A stretch of 64,000 nucleotides of DNA from Oscillospiraceae bacterium (GCA_016281125.1 JAEEIA010000041.1:62001-126000), one strand, 5' to 3'; positions 26,434-35,936 are shown, counted from the first letter of the stretch. Made by a program: numbers and translations. Notes: generated by a model from the sequence alone, not told the origin.

Positions 26434-27410
26434 TTTGGGCAGGATTTTTGCAGCGCGCGATCATGCAGGGCGTTCCGCTGCTGTACGGCTCGACCGGTGA
26501 GATTATCACCGAGAAATCCGGCAACCTGAACCTCGGCATTCCGGGCATTATGTATGTCGGCGGCATCAGCGGCGTCATCGGCGCATTTCTGTATGAGCAA
26601 CACGCCGCTTCGGTGCATCCGCTTCCTGCGGTGCTGATTCCGCTGCTTTGTTCGATTGCCGGTTCGCTGCTCATGGGGCTGATTTACAGCTTCCTGACGG
26701 TTTCGCTCCGCGCAAACCAGAACGTGACGGGTCTTGCACTGACGACCTTCGGCGTCGGCTTCGGCAATTTCTTCGGCGGTTCGCTGGCCAAGCTGGCTGG
26801 CAGCGATGTCGCATCCATTTCCCTGAGCACGACCTCCGGTTATTTCCGCACGCAGCTGCCGTTCGCAGACAAATGCGGCTGGTTCGGGCAGGTCTTTCTG
26901 TCGCACAGCTTTCTGGCATATGCAGCGGTGATCATCGCTGCGCTGACTGCGTTCATTCTTTCGCATACGCGCATCGGCCTGCATCTGCGTGCGGTCGGCG
27001 AGAATCCCGCAACCGCCGATGCCGCAGGCATCAGTGTCGGCAGATACAAGTATTTTGCGACCTGTACCGGCAGTGTGATTGCCGGACTCGGCGGCCTGTA
27101 CTACGTCATGGACTACGCGAACGGCGTCTGGTCGAACGACGGCTTCGGCGACCGCGGCTGGCTTGCGATTGCACTGGTGATTTTCGCAGTCTGGCGTCCG
27201 AATATCAGCATTTTCGGCTCGATTCTGTTCGGCGGACTGTATATCGTCCACAATTACATTCCCGGGCTGGATGTCAGCGGACAGGAGCTGTTCAAGATGC
27301 TTCCGTATGCCGTGACGATTCTGCTGCTGGTGGTTATCAGTATGCGCCGCAAGCGTGAGGCGCAGCCGCCTGCGCATCTCGGTATGCCGTATTTCCGTGA
27401 GGAGCGATGA
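26430..27410 (+). CDS. BMP-type ABC importer, permease 2
   Basis: 326-aa partner permease (YufQ/NupC-like): EKSGNLNLGIPGIMYVGG near the N-terminus and the coupling loop GENPATADAAGISVGRYKY are typical. Four-base ATGA overlap with permease 1. Confidence 0.9.
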   Translation: MIWAGFLQRAIMQGVPLLYGSTGEIITEKSGNLNLGIPGIMYVGGISGVIGAFLYEQHAASVHPLPAVLIPLLCSIAGSLLMGLIYSFLTVSLRANQNVTGLALTTFGVGFGNFFGGSLAKLAGSDVASISLSTTSGYFRTQLPFADKCGWFGQVFLSHSFLAYAAVIIAALTAFILSHTRIGLHLRAVGENPATADAAGISVGRYKYFATCTGSVIAGLGGLYYVMDYANGVWSNDGFGDRGWLAIALVIFAVWRPNISIFGSILFGGLYIVHNYIPGLDVSGQELFKMLPYAVTILLLVVISMRRKREAQPPAHLGMPYFREER

Positions 27411-27413
27411 TAT

Positions 27414-27749
27414 ATGAGAAAACCGATCTGGGGACTGACCGCAGCCCTCTGCGGCTATGCGGGCGCAAAGGGTGTGATCCGGCTGCTGCGGGAACGCTTC
27501 TCTGTGCAGATGACGGAACGGACGGCGCTGACCGCCTCCGTTGTGATGGCAGCCGTTCTTGCGCTGATTGCACTGGTGCTGGCCGGAAACCGCAATCTGG
27601 AGCGGGCGCGCCTGCTCGGCTATGCAAAGCAGGCCTGCGCACCGGAATCTGACCGGAAGCGGCTCAGCCGTCAGCTGGTTTCGGAGGTCATGATCCTCAT
27701 TCTGCTGAATGCGGGTGCGGTTTTGCTGCTGGTCTGGCTGCGGCGCTGA
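27414..27749 (+). CDS. small membrane protein downstream of the importer
   Basis: 111 aa with two hydrophobic segments (about 40-62 and 88-108) separated by a basic, charged loop. Not recognised. Three nt after the permease stop and preceded by GAGGAG, so it belongs to the xpt-importer transcript; an accessory role in the importer is possible but unsupported. Confidence 0.65.
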   Translation: MRKPIWGLTAALCGYAGAKGVIRLLRERFSVQMTERTALTASVVMAAVLALIALVLAGNRNLERARLLGYAKQACAPESDRKRLSRQLVSEVMILILLNAGAVLLLVWLRR

Positions 27750-27762
27750 CATATGAAAAAAA

Positions 27763-27804
27763 CGCCGCCGTATTCCGGAGTCTGAAACCGGAAATACGGC
27801 GGCG
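27763..27804. terminator. strong hairpin after the importer operon
   Basis: 16-bp arm CGCCGCCGTATTCCGG with its near-perfect partner. The run of A before it gives a T-run only on the minus strand; on the plus strand it is a hairpin without T-tract. Confidence 0.6.
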
Positions 27805-27891
27805 GTTCCGGTTTCCTGACAGTTTTCCGCAAGCCGGGAAATGCGGATGATCCGGAATTCTGCTATGATAGAAGCACAGGAGGGGAACAGC

Positions 27892-28782
27892 ATGGAATGG
27901 ATTGCAGCGATGCAAACGGCGATTTCGTATATGGAGGCGCATCTTCTGGAGAATCTGAACTATGAGGATGTTGCGAAACAGGTTTATCTTTCAAGCTATG
28001 AATTTCACCGGGCGTTCAGCTTTCTGACGGGCATGACGGCAAATGCCTATATCCGGAACCGCAGGCTTTCGCTTGCTGCGCGTGAAATCGCGGAAACGGA
28101 TGCGAAAATCACGGAAATTGCGCTGAAATACGGCTATGATACACCGGAGAGCTTCACTAAGGCGTTCACACGGTTTCACGGCGTTGCGCCGAAATATGCC
28201 AGAGAAGGCGCTGCAAAGCTCGTGCTGTTCAACCCGCTTGTGCTGAAATTAACTGTGGAAGGCGGTAAGAGTATGGATTACAGAATCGTACAGACTGAGG
28301 CGCAGAAATTCCTTGCGGTTGTCAGGGATTTCCGCAACGAGATTATCAACGATGCGGAGAATCACGAGATTCCCGATTTCTGGGGCATGTGCCGTGAGAA
28401 CGGCGTGATTGCGAAGCTGCTTGCAATGTGTCCGGCGGGCAGGCGTGACCTTTACGGGTTATGTGCGCCGACGAAGCCGGGTGCGGAAACCTTTGCATAC
28501 GGCATCGGCATTCCGGCGGACGCGGATTCTGCGGCACCGGATCCGGATGTGCTGAAACAGGCGGGGCTCTGCATCTGGGACGTGCAGCCCGGCACCTATG
28601 CGGTGTTTGAATGCATCGGGGAGGATGCTGACTGCATCAGCGAAACCTGGGCACGGTTTTATAAGGAATTCCTGCCGCAGATGGGCTATGAGGCCGCAGA
28701 TGAAACCGATTATGAATACTATCCTGAGCAGGGGAGAAGCGGTGTGTTCTGCGAGCTTTGGATTCCGGTCAGGAAGAAATAA
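27892..28782 (+). CDS. AraC-type regulator with GyrI-like ligand domain
   Basis: 296-aa predicted transcription regulator. Residues 1-105 hold two helix-turn-helix units of the AraC family (YEDVAKQVYLSSYEFHRAFS and ITEIALKYGYDTPESFTKAF); about 125-296 is a GyrI-like effector-binding domain, as in multidrug or antibiotic sensors. Start at the ATG at 27892 with AGGAGGGG upstream. Stands alone between two hairpins; its targets are not evident. Confidence 0.85.
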   Translation: MEWIAAMQTAISYMEAHLLENLNYEDVAKQVYLSSYEFHRAFSFLTGMTANAYIRNRRLSLAAREIAETDAKITEIALKYGYDTPESFTKAFTRFHGVAPKYAREGAAKLVLFNPLVLKLTVEGGKSMDYRIVQTEAQKFLAVVRDFRNEIINDAENHEIPDFWGMCRENGVIAKLLAMCPAGRRDLYGLCAPTKPGAETFAYGIGIPADADSAAPDPDVLKQAGLCIWDVQPGTYAVFECIGEDADCISETWARFYKEFLPQMGYEAADETDYEYYPEQGRSGVFCELWIPVRKK

Positions 28783-28790
28783 CCGAAAAA

Positions 28791-28822
28791 ATCCCGAAAG
28801 CGGCATAAGACGCTTTCGGGAT
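28791..28822. terminator. bidirectional terminator
   Basis: ATCCCGAAAGCG with CGCTTTCGGGAT, A-run before and T residues after, between convergent genes. Confidence 0.8.
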
Positions 28823-28845
28823 TTGCTGATTTGGCTGCTGTGTGT

Positions 28846-30255
28846 TCAGACCTCCGCGGTCTGTTCCGGCTGCTGCACGGACGGGCTCAGCTTGCGGATT
28901 TGCAGGGCGAGATATCCTGTTTCCAGCTGGCAGAAGCCCTTGGATACGATGCGGTACAGCGGTGTGCGTTCCAGCGCGCATTTTATGCCGATGCTGTTTG
29001 CCGTTCTGAGCGCGCTCCGCAGTGCCCAGTGCTCGTAAAAAAATGCGTTCATGCGGACGGAAAGCGGTGCCTTCGGCTGATTCTGTACGGTTTCGGTTTC
29101 TCGGCGGTGCCCCTGACCTGCAAAGTGGAATTCCGGCATAGAATGCGGATTTGTCACAATGGGTGCGGCGGCATCGGTTTCCGGCGGAATTTCATCCGGG
29201 CCGACGGAGAACGCAGACCGCACGACCTCGATTTCAGCGCCCGAGGAATCCACAGCGCGGATGCAGAGCTCGTAATCTCCCTCGGTCAGCGTTGAAAAGA
29301 TCAGCTTTTTCGTAAAGAAGCCGGTCAGCTTGTAGTCTTTTGCCATCGGATAGACCGTCACGCTCTGGACGGCGTTCGGGTGATCCTTTTTGTGGATGGT
29401 TCCGGTGATTGTGCGCAGGACGTTGTCGGAGCTGACGGTTCCGGCCAGGGTGAAATTGGAGCCTGCCTTCAGGGTTCCGCCGGGCAGAACGGAATTCGTG
29501 ATGACCGCCTGCCGGTCGAAGAATTGATATGTATAGCAGATATTGCGGTCAACAGTCGTGCGGATGCCGGGGCATCTGCCGCAGCCGGAATACTGCCAGA
29601 TTGTCGCCTCATCGGAGAGATCATGCCCGACCGGACTGGACAGACCGTTTGACGTGTTGAAGTAATTGGCCTCCCAGATCGGGTATTTTGCGTCAATCAG
29701 CGCCTGACGGTCAATGCATTCGCTGAAAAACGCGGTGCTGGAATAGACGCCGGCCGTGTGTCCTGCATCCTCGATCCGCTCAAGACCGGCGAGCAGCCCG
29801 GGCATAAACACCTCCGGCGGCAGATGCTCCTGCCGGGTTGCGGATTCCAGATCATAGAAAACCGGCAGTTCCAGGGACTTGTCCTTGAGCACCTCAAGCA
29901 TATATTCCGTATCGGCGAGGATTTCCTCCTGCGAGGCAGCATCCGTGAAAAGATAGCAGCCGACGGCGATGCCGGCTTTTTTGGCCTCTCTGTAATTGTC
30001 CTCAAAGGTCGGATCGACCTCCCAGTCGTCAATGGAGTGGAGCACCTTGCAGCAGCGCAGAATCGCAAATTTCACATCGCTTCTGGCGACTTCCTCCCAG
30101 TTGATCTCCTCTTGATACTTGGATACGTCTATTCCGGGAAGCGATACCGCCGCAGATGCGTGCAGACTGTTTTGCTTCCCGGACGGTACCAGGCATACGG
30201 CGATCATGACGGCTGCTGTCAGTACAGCCGGGAGCCGATGCGGATGCATATGCAA
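28846..30255 (-). CDS. secreted GH25 lysozyme-like muramidase
   Basis: 469-aa exported protein: signal peptide (1-35), then GH25 catalytic domain (about 38-235) with GIDVSKYQ at its start, the acidic FYDLES strand and WEANYF...IWQYSG near its end. A beta-rich, Ig-like region follows (about 240-370) and a C-terminal tail of about 90 residues of unknown fold. Likely cleaves peptidoglycan. Start: a TTG at 30255 lies 9 nt behind AAAGGAA; the in-frame ATG at 30249 is farther from it but possible. A promoter lies 41 nt upstream. Confidence 0.88.
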   Translation of the reverse strand: MHMHPHRLPAVLTAAVMIAVCLVPSGKQNSLHASAAVSLPGIDVSKYQEEINWEEVARSDVKFAILRCCKVLHSIDDWEVDPTFEDNYREAKKAGIAVGCYLFTDAASQEEILADTEYMLEVLKDKSLELPVFYDLESATRQEHLPPEVFMPGLLAGLERIEDAGHTAGVYSSTAFFSECIDRQALIDAKYPIWEANYFNTSNGLSSPVGHDLSDEATIWQYSGCGRCPGIRTTVDRNICYTYQFFDRQAVITNSVLPGGTLKAGSNFTLAGTVSSDNVLRTITGTIHKKDHPNAVQSVTVYPMAKDYKLTGFFTKKLIFSTLTEGDYELCIRAVDSSGAEIEVVRSAFSVGPDEIPPETDAAAPIVTNPHSMPEFHFAGQGHRRETETVQNQPKAPLSVRMNAFFYEHWALRSALRTANSIGIKCALERTPLYRIVSKGFCQLETGYLALQIRKLSPSVQQPEQTAEV

Positions 30256-30295
30256 CGAAATCACTTCCTTTCCCGAAAAATATACATACACCGTT

Positions 30296-30324
30296 ATTAT
30301 ACCATAAAATGATATGAAATGCAA
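30296..30324 (-). promoter_or_regulatory. promoter of the GH25 gene
   Basis: Minus strand TTGCAT (30319-30324), 17-nt spacer, TATAAT (30296-30301). Confidence 0.75.
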
Positions 30325-30441
30325 CTGTGTAAGTGCCAAAATTTTCCGACGCCCGACACGGCAGGCGGTGCCCGTATGATGCATCCGCCGGAGAGAGCCG
30401 GTATCACATGCAGGTGCTGCGGGACTTTTTTCGGAATGCTC

Positions 30442-30470
30442 TTGCTATTTTCAGATAAAAGCAGTATAAT
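30442..30470 (+). promoter_or_regulatory. promoter of prfA
   Basis: TTGCTA (30442-30447), 17-nt spacer, TATAAT (30465-30470), 36 nt upstream of the prfA start. Confidence 0.75.
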
Positions 30471-30506
30471 AATATAGTATGTACCGAACGGGAAAGGAAG
30501 ATTCTC

Positions 30507-31595
30507 ATGCAAACCGAAGAACAGCTCCGGCGGGCGGAGCAGAAATATGACGAGCTGACAGAGCGGCTCCAGGACGGCAGCATTGCGGCGGATCCGGACA
30601 GACTGGCGGCGCTGATGAAGGAATATAAGCAGCTGACGCCGGTTGTGGAGGCGTACCGCAGCTATACCGCGTGCAGGAATACGCTTGCAGAGCTCGATCT
30701 GCTGCTGTCGGATCCGGACTGTGAGGAGGAGCTGCGCGCGCTTGCAAACGAGGAAAAGCAGACCGAAATCGTCCGGCTTGCCGGGCTGGAAGCGGAGATC
30801 AGCAGGCTGCTCATGCCGGAGAATGCCGCCGATGCGCGTGATGTGATCGTAGAGATCCGAAGCGGTGCAGGCGGTGAGGAGGCGGCGCTCTTTGCGCATT
30901 CACTGCACCGGATGTATTCGATGTACGCTGACCGGCAGGGCTGGACGCAGAATATCATGAGCCTGAACGCCACCGAGCTCGGCGGCACGAAGGAAGTCAT
31001 TTTTTCGCTGTCAGGCGATCATGTATACCAGAAGATGAAATTTGAGAGCGGCGTTCACCGTGTTCAGCGCGTCCCGGAAACCGAATCGCAGGGGCGTGTG
31101 CATACCTCAACGGTCACGGTCGCTGTCTTGCAGGATGTCGAGGATGTCGAGCTGGAGCTGAACCCGAATGATCTGCGCATTGACGTATTCCGTTCCAGCG
31201 GCGCGGGCGGCCAGCATATCAACAAAACCTCATCGGCCATCCGCGTGACGCATATTCCGACCGGCATGGTCGTGGAATGCCAGAACGAGCGCAGCCAGTT
31301 CCAGAATAAGGATAAGGCACTGTCTGTTCTGCGTGCGCGGCTGTTTGCGCGGGCGCAGGCGGAGCAGGACGCACAGATTGCTGCGGAGCGGCGGACGCAG
31401 GTCGGCTCGGGTGACCGCTCTGAGAAGATCCGCACGTATAATTTTCCGCAGTCGCGGCTGACCGATCACCGGATCGGCTTTTCGCTGTACCGGCTGGAGG
31501 ATGTGATGAACGGCGATCTGGATGCCGTATTTGACGCGCTGATTCAGGCAGAGCAGGCGGAACGTCTGGCGGCGCAGGGAGGACAGAACGAATGA
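30507..31595 (+). CDS. prfA: peptide chain release factor 1
   Basis: 362-aa class I release factor for UAG/UAA. The GGQ peptidyl-hydrolysis loop is in GAGGQHINKTSSAIR and the codon-reading tripeptide position reads PET in RVPETESQGR (usually PxT). GGAAAGGAAG precedes the ATG. Its stop overlaps the start of the Sua5-type gene (ATGA). The methyltransferase gene prmC, often next to prfA, is absent here. Confidence 0.96.
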   Translation: MQTEEQLRRAEQKYDELTERLQDGSIAADPDRLAALMKEYKQLTPVVEAYRSYTACRNTLAELDLLLSDPDCEEELRALANEEKQTEIVRLAGLEAEISRLLMPENAADARDVIVEIRSGAGGEEAALFAHSLHRMYSMYADRQGWTQNIMSLNATELGGTKEVIFSLSGDHVYQKMKFESGVHRVQRVPETESQGRVHTSTVTVAVLQDVEDVELELNPNDLRIDVFRSSGAGGQHINKTSSAIRVTHIPTGMVVECQNERSQFQNKDKALSVLRARLFARAQAEQDAQIAAERRTQVGSGDRSEKIRTYNFPQSRLTDHRIGFSLYRLEDVMNGDLDAVFDALIQAEQAERLAAQGGQNE

Positions 31596-32617
31596 ACACA
31601 AAGCTGCTTCATGCAGAAAACATACCGGAAGCCGCAGCGCTGATCCGCGCCGGAGAACCCGTCGGAATGCCGACGGAAACGGTTTACGGCCTTGCCTGTG
31701 ATGCGGGAAATCCGGAGGCGGTGCGCAAGGTCTTTGCAGCCAAGGGCAGACCTGCGGATAATCCGCTGATCGTGCATATTGCGGACATTGCAGACTGGGC
31801 GCCGCTTGTAACGGAGATTCCGCCGCTTGCGCAGAAGCTCGCAGAACGCTTCTGGCCGGGGCCGCTGACGATTATTCTGCCGCGTTCGGAGCGCGTTCCT
31901 GCGATTACGGCGGGCGGTCTGGATTCCGTCGGAATCCGGTTTCCGGCGCATCCGCTCGCGCAGGCGCTGATCAAAGAATCCGGCGTTCCGATTGCTGCGC
32001 CGTCCGGCAACCGTTCCGGCAGCCCGAGCCCGACAACGGCCGCACATATGCTGGCGGATATGGACGGGCGCATTCCTGCGATTGTGGAGGGCGGCAGCTG
32101 TATCTGCGGCGTGGAATCGACGGTGATTGCGCTGGATAATGCGGAAACGGTGCGTGTGCTGCGTCCCGGATTTGTCACCCCCGAGCAGCTCAAAACAGTT
32201 GCCCGGCGCGTGATCGTCGATGACGCGGTACTGGCAAAGGTCAGGGAGGGCACCGTGGTGCGGTCGCCCGGCATGAAGTACCGGCATTATGCGCCGAAGG
32301 CGCGCGTGACGCTTGTGCAGGGGAGTCAGGCAGATTTTCTGCGGTATATGGAGACGCATACCGGTACGGGTGTGCTGGCGCTGGTCTTTGATGCGGATGT
32401 TCCGGCCTGCGAGGCGGACGGGATTCCGTGCAAAGCATACGGCGACTCCGATGAAGCGCGCGCTGCGGCATTTTTTGCGTCGCTCCGTGAGGCGGATGCG
32501 GCGGGTGTGCAGCATCTGTATGTCCGTGCGCCGCGGACTGATGGCGTCGGGCTTGCGGTATACAACCGGCTGATCCGTGCGGCGGGCTATGATATTGTAC
32601 ACGCTGAAACTGAATAA
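31592..32617 (+). CDS. tsaC: threonylcarbamoyl-AMP synthase (Sua5/YwlC type)
   Basis: First enzyme of the t6A tRNA modification: threonine, bicarbonate and ATP to threonylcarbamoyl-AMP. 341 aa; YrdC-like domain (1-200) with PTETVYGLACDA, KGRPADNPLIVH and the APSGNRSGSPSPTTA block, then a Sua5 C-terminal domain (about 220-341) opened by SPGMKYRHYAPKA. Translationally coupled to prfA. Confidence 0.93.
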   Translation: MNTKLLHAENIPEAAALIRAGEPVGMPTETVYGLACDAGNPEAVRKVFAAKGRPADNPLIVHIADIADWAPLVTEIPPLAQKLAERFWPGPLTIILPRSERVPAITAGGLDSVGIRFPAHPLAQALIKESGVPIAAPSGNRSGSPSPTTAAHMLADMDGRIPAIVEGGSCICGVESTVIALDNAETVRVLRPGFVTPEQLKTVARRVIVDDAVLAKVREGTVVRSPGMKYRHYAPKARVTLVQGSQADFLRYMETHTGTGVLALVFDADVPACEADGIPCKAYGDSDEARAAAFFASLREADAAGVQHLYVRAPRTDGVGLAVYNRLIRAAGYDIVHAETE

Positions 32618-32619
32618 AA

Positions 32620-32652
32620 AGCAGCCCGCAGCGGAACACTGCGGGCTGCTTG
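32620..32652. terminator. terminator after tsaC
   Basis: AGCAGCCCGCAG with CTGCGGGCTGCT, A-run before and T-rich after; probably serves both the tsaC and the facing dockerin-cohesin gene. Confidence 0.8.
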
Positions 32653-32682
32653 TTTGCACGGGATTTTGTAAGGCTGTGCTGA

Positions 32683-33612
32683 TTACTCGACGACGATTGC
32701 ACCGTCAAGCAGCGTGAACTGATATGAGCAGGCGTTTGCATCTGTGCAGATCAGGTTTCCATTGCCCATTTCATCGCCGGATGTGACAAACAGTGTATTC
32801 TCCTTGTCAATCGTCAGCGTGAAGACGTCACCGGCTTTCGCATCCTCCGGAATCTGATAAATGTATTCACCGATCACAGTGCCGTTTGCCATGCTGAGGT
32901 TTTCGCCGCGCGCGGAGCACCAGACCAGTGCGCCGTACTCCGGATCCGGATTCCAGACCGGGGCGCTCGGGATCGGATCACCGAGGATCTCGTCGATGTT
33001 GGACTGAATGCCCTTCAGCTGTGCATCGCCGCTCTGGTTCATGAAGAACTGGAAGCCTGCGATGTCCGGGCAGCCGGATACGTATACCGGGACGGTGACG
33101 AAATCACCGGCCTTGCCGGAGGCAACGCCGACCTCAATGAACATACCGGTCTTGCCGTAGGTCGTGAAAACGGTTTCTTCGGTCGGGACATTGACCGAAA
33201 GCACGGAGCCGTCCGGGAGCTCATAGTCAACGGTCTTGTAGACAGGTGACTGTGTGCCTGTTTTTTCAGACACAGCGCGGTACTCCGACCACATCGGCTT
33301 GTCACCGACCAAAGTGTGGCAGTAGTATTTGAGAATGTTGGTCGCATCGAGAATGTCGATGACGCCGTCGAGGTTCGTGTCAGCCGGCGGGTTGGAGCTG
33401 GCCGGAAGTGCTTCGCAGTCTGCAACGCTCTTGACATATGCGAGCAGAACGGACTGTGCGTCATCAACGCTGACTTCACCGTTGCCGTCAATGTCGCCCA
33501 TGCTCCGGTATGTGAATTCACCGGCTGCGGATGCACTGAATGCAGGTGCGATGCTCAGTGCGAGCACAGATGCACATGCTGCGCACAAAGCCTTCAGTTT
33601 GGTTGTTTTCAT
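32683..33612 (-). CDS. secreted dockerin-cohesin protein 1
   Basis: 309-aa exported protein with a cellulosome-adaptor layout: signal peptide (1-30), a complete two-repeat dockerin (GDIDGNGEVSVDDA at 39-52 and ADTNLDGVIDILDA at 77-90), linker, then a cohesin-like beta-sandwich (about 155-305) with GKAGDFVTVPVYVSG and IPEDAKAGDVFTL. It could plug into one scaffoldin and receive another dockerin (inference from modules). Start at the ATG at 33612 with AAGGAGG 9 nt upstream. Paralogue of the gene at 33823-34806. Confidence 0.82.
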   Translation of the reverse strand: MKTTKLKALCAACASVLALSIAPAFSASAAGEFTYRSMGDIDGNGEVSVDDAQSVLLAYVKSVADCEALPASSNPPADTNLDGVIDILDATNILKYYCHTLVGDKPMWSEYRAVSEKTGTQSPVYKTVDYELPDGSVLSVNVPTEETVFTTYGKTGMFIEVGVASGKAGDFVTVPVYVSGCPDIAGFQFFMNQSGDAQLKGIQSNIDEILGDPIPSAPVWNPDPEYGALVWCSARGENLSMANGTVIGEYIYQIPEDAKAGDVFTLTIDKENTLFVTSGDEMGNGNLICTDANACSYQFTLLDGAIVVE

Positions 33613-33773
33613 GTGATTTATCCTCCTTGTAAGAATGATGTGCCGGATCATGCGGGATGAGGGCTCTGTTTGTCCCTCGTATGGTATACGATTGAGCGGC
33701 CGGATATGTTTCACAGCAAAAGAGATTTGTTGGAATGCACAAAATTGCAGCTGAATTTATGTGCAGAATAAAG

Positions 33774-33807
33774 AATGCCTGCGGAACATCTGCGTTCCGC
33801 AGGCATT
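33774..33807 (-). terminator. terminator of dockerin-cohesin gene 2
   Basis: AATGCCTGCGGAA with TTCCGCAGGCATT; on the minus strand followed by CTTTATTCTG. It makes the two paralogous genes separate transcription units. Confidence 0.75.
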
Positions 33808-33822
33808 GATATGCAATGCTGT

Positions 33823-34806
33823 TTACTCGACTCTGATACAGCCGTTCAGAATCGTAAACTGGTAGGAATTGGCATTGGGGTCTTCACGGATCACTTCGCG
33901 GGGAATCTCTCTTCCGCTGCTGACGAATTTGGATTCCGATCGTAAGATATTGAGCGGGTAAACTGTGCCGGGGACTGCATCCTCCGGGATCTCATAGACC
34001 AGCTCAGTGATAACAGAGCCGTTCTTGAACACGACGTCACGCGCACCTCCTGCAACCCAGACAGCCCCGCCGTAGCCATCGCCCCAGGATGGCATCAGTG
34101 AGGTGTTCATGAAGCTGCCGCCGTACTGTTCAGCATTCGGAAGTGGGCGCACCTCTTTTACGACCAGATCCGGGTTGGTGACGAACAACTGGAAGCCTGC
34201 AAGCAGCGGAACACCGGAAATGTAAACCGGAACGGACACACACTCGCCGGGCTTGGCGGATACAGCGCCGACTTCCAGGAACATGCCGGTTTTGCCGTAT
34301 GAAAGGAATTTGGTTCCTGTCTGAATTGTGGCAGTATATTGTTCGCCTTCTTCTGTGACATAGTCAACAGTTTCATAAATCGGTACTTCTTTGCCTGTGA
34401 CTTCACACATGTCGCGGAATTCAGACCACAGCGGAACATCTCCGACCAGCGTGCGGCAGTAGTAGCGCAGGATGTTGCTTGCGTCAATGATGTCGATGAC
34501 GCCGTCAAAATTGGTGTCTGCGGACGGAAGATCCTCGCTCGGAATGGTCGTGTCGTCAGCCACGCTCTGCACATAGCGGAGCAGAACAGACTGCGCATCA
34601 TCGACGCTGACGCTCTCGTCGCCGTTCGTGTCGCCCATAATTTGCAGCTTGGGGTTCGGCTTATAGCGATGGCCGAAGTCAGCGTTGCTCACGTACTCTC
34701 CGTCATAATACGGAATCTCTGCTGCCGCGGGAAATGCCGGGACAGTGCCGAGCGTCAGTACGGCTGCGCAGAATGCGCACATGGTTTTCATCTTTGCGGT
34801 TTTCAT
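33823..34806 (-). CDS. secreted dockerin-cohesin protein 2
   Basis: 327-aa paralogue of the previous protein: signal peptide (1-29), a short insert of about 25 residues, dockerin repeats GDTNGDESVSVDDA (58-71) and ADTNFDGVIDIIDA (96-109), then a cohesin-like domain (about 175-320) with AKPGECVSVPVYISG and IPEDAVPGTVYPL. AAGGAGG precedes the ATG. The two proteins are clearly related along their length yet diverged in the cohesin part, which would allow different dockerin partners. Confidence 0.82.
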   Translation of the reverse strand: MKTAKMKTMCAFCAAVLTLGTVPAFPAAAEIPYYDGEYVSNADFGHRYKPNPKLQIMGDTNGDESVSVDDAQSVLLRYVQSVADDTTIPSEDLPSADTNFDGVIDIIDASNILRYYCRTLVGDVPLWSEFRDMCEVTGKEVPIYETVDYVTEEGEQYTATIQTGTKFLSYGKTGMFLEVGAVSAKPGECVSVPVYISGVPLLAGFQLFVTNPDLVVKEVRPLPNAEQYGGSFMNTSLMPSWGDGYGGAVWVAGGARDVVFKNGSVITELVYEIPEDAVPGTVYPLNILRSESKFVSSGREIPREVIREDPNANSYQFTILNGCIRVE

Positions 34807-34896
34807 GGTGATTTCCTCCTTGTCATAAACAGAATTGCCGGTATTATGTAGTTGCGAAGATGCGGCCGGTACGGGGGCTTAACCGACCTTGCATAT

Positions 34897-34902
34897 ATTA
34901 TA
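34897..34902 (-). promoter_or_regulatory. possible -10 box for dockerin-cohesin gene 2
   Basis: TATAAT on the minus strand, about 90 nt before the start codon; no convincing -35 hexamer at the right distance. Confidence 0.4.
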
Positions 34903-35811
34903 ACATATTTCAGGCGATTTGTGTATGATTTTCACAAAGTTTGTTGCGATATATAATTTTTATATGCGCTGATTGTACAGTTCGCCAAATATGCTACCAA
35001 AAAACAATATTTCCCAAGAAAAAAAGCGGGATCTGACCGCCCTCTGATCAGATCTCGCCTTTTTTGTGGAGTATGACGCGGTACCGTTCTTTCGCAACGG
35101 CGCCTGCGTGTTCGTGCTGTGAGAATCCCGGAAAGGATCCGCACATAGTTTGCGGCATCACGGCGGTGACCCTGCCGATCCGGAGTATCTTTTGCCGAAC
35201 CGGGCTGTGCACAGCGTCTGCGTGAAGCGAATCGGGAAATCCGTTTCTGCGGACGGTTTTGTCCCCGTTTCCGGTGAGATGCCGGATCCGGTCAAACCGT
35301 ATGCCGTCTGTTCAAAAGCCTCGCCGCGGACTGCACCGGACGGTGATGTCCCACGGCAGCGAATATTCGTCTGCGGGGGTTCCTCAGAGTGTGCGCTCAT
35401 CGGAACGGTTTCGTTCACCGCATCGGGTGAACGCTCAGAGCAGGCTCTGTAACGGGAAATACAGAAGATGCGCAGACTGCAAGGTGCTCTGAAACTGTCT
35501 GTGAATCATAAAAGGATCCTGTGTCAAAGCATTCCTCCTTACTGATGTCGGTCAAATGGCGGGGGAGAATGGATATGAGTGCGCAGCGGGAAATCCGCGC
35601 CTCTGTATATGAAACAATCGGCGCGGGAAAAAGTCCCACGAAAAATTCAGTTTTGTATCCTTGCACAATCCGCACAGTATATTCTTGTGCAGATTGCTAA
35701 AAGCTGTATTGCCCGCGGAGATAGGCACTTTTTTGCATACCGTACATCTTTTGGCTGCGTATTGCAGAATGTTGATGAAACCTGAAATTATCCTAAAAGT
35801 TTACGTGCAGG
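34903..35811. other. gene-free region between dockerin-cohesin genes and cassette B
   Basis: About 900 nt. Short frames exist on both strands but none has a recognisable product or a good ribosome site. It holds a two-way terminator (35024-35066), a TGCACAA/TTGTGCA hairpin (35662-35691) and A/T-rich sequence at 35690-35811 that loosely resembles the right flanks of the two cassettes. It may include an eroded gene. Confidence 0.5.
35024..35066. terminator. orphan bidirectional terminator
   Basis: AGCGGGATCTGA pairs with TCAGATCTCGCC with one mismatch, seven A before, six T after. No coding gene ends here on either strand; a TATAAT at 34952-34957 could start a ~100-nt RNA that it would end. 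Confidence 0.75.
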
Positions 35812-35936
35812 CGGTGCCCGCCTCCATTGATCGAAAGCTCTCCGGTCGTTCAACTGCGGCATAAAAGATAATGCTCTCAATCAACATGAACAGAATAAAG
35901 AACAGGCAGCCCGTTTTTGAGCTGCCTGTTTTCGTA
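35812..35936. repeat. left flank of cassette B (homologous to 16981-17113)
   Basis: Same order of blocks as in cassette A: GGCGGTGCCCGCC, ATTGATC, CTCTCCGG, TCAACTGCG, ATAAAAGAT, then a terminator with AACAGGCAG and CTGCCTGTT arms. Confidence 0.8.

Noticed and set aside
34903-35811. Small genes at 35150-35452 (plus) and 35415-35675 (minus)
   Set aside because: No ribosome site, no recognisable product and biased composition; treated as non-coding.
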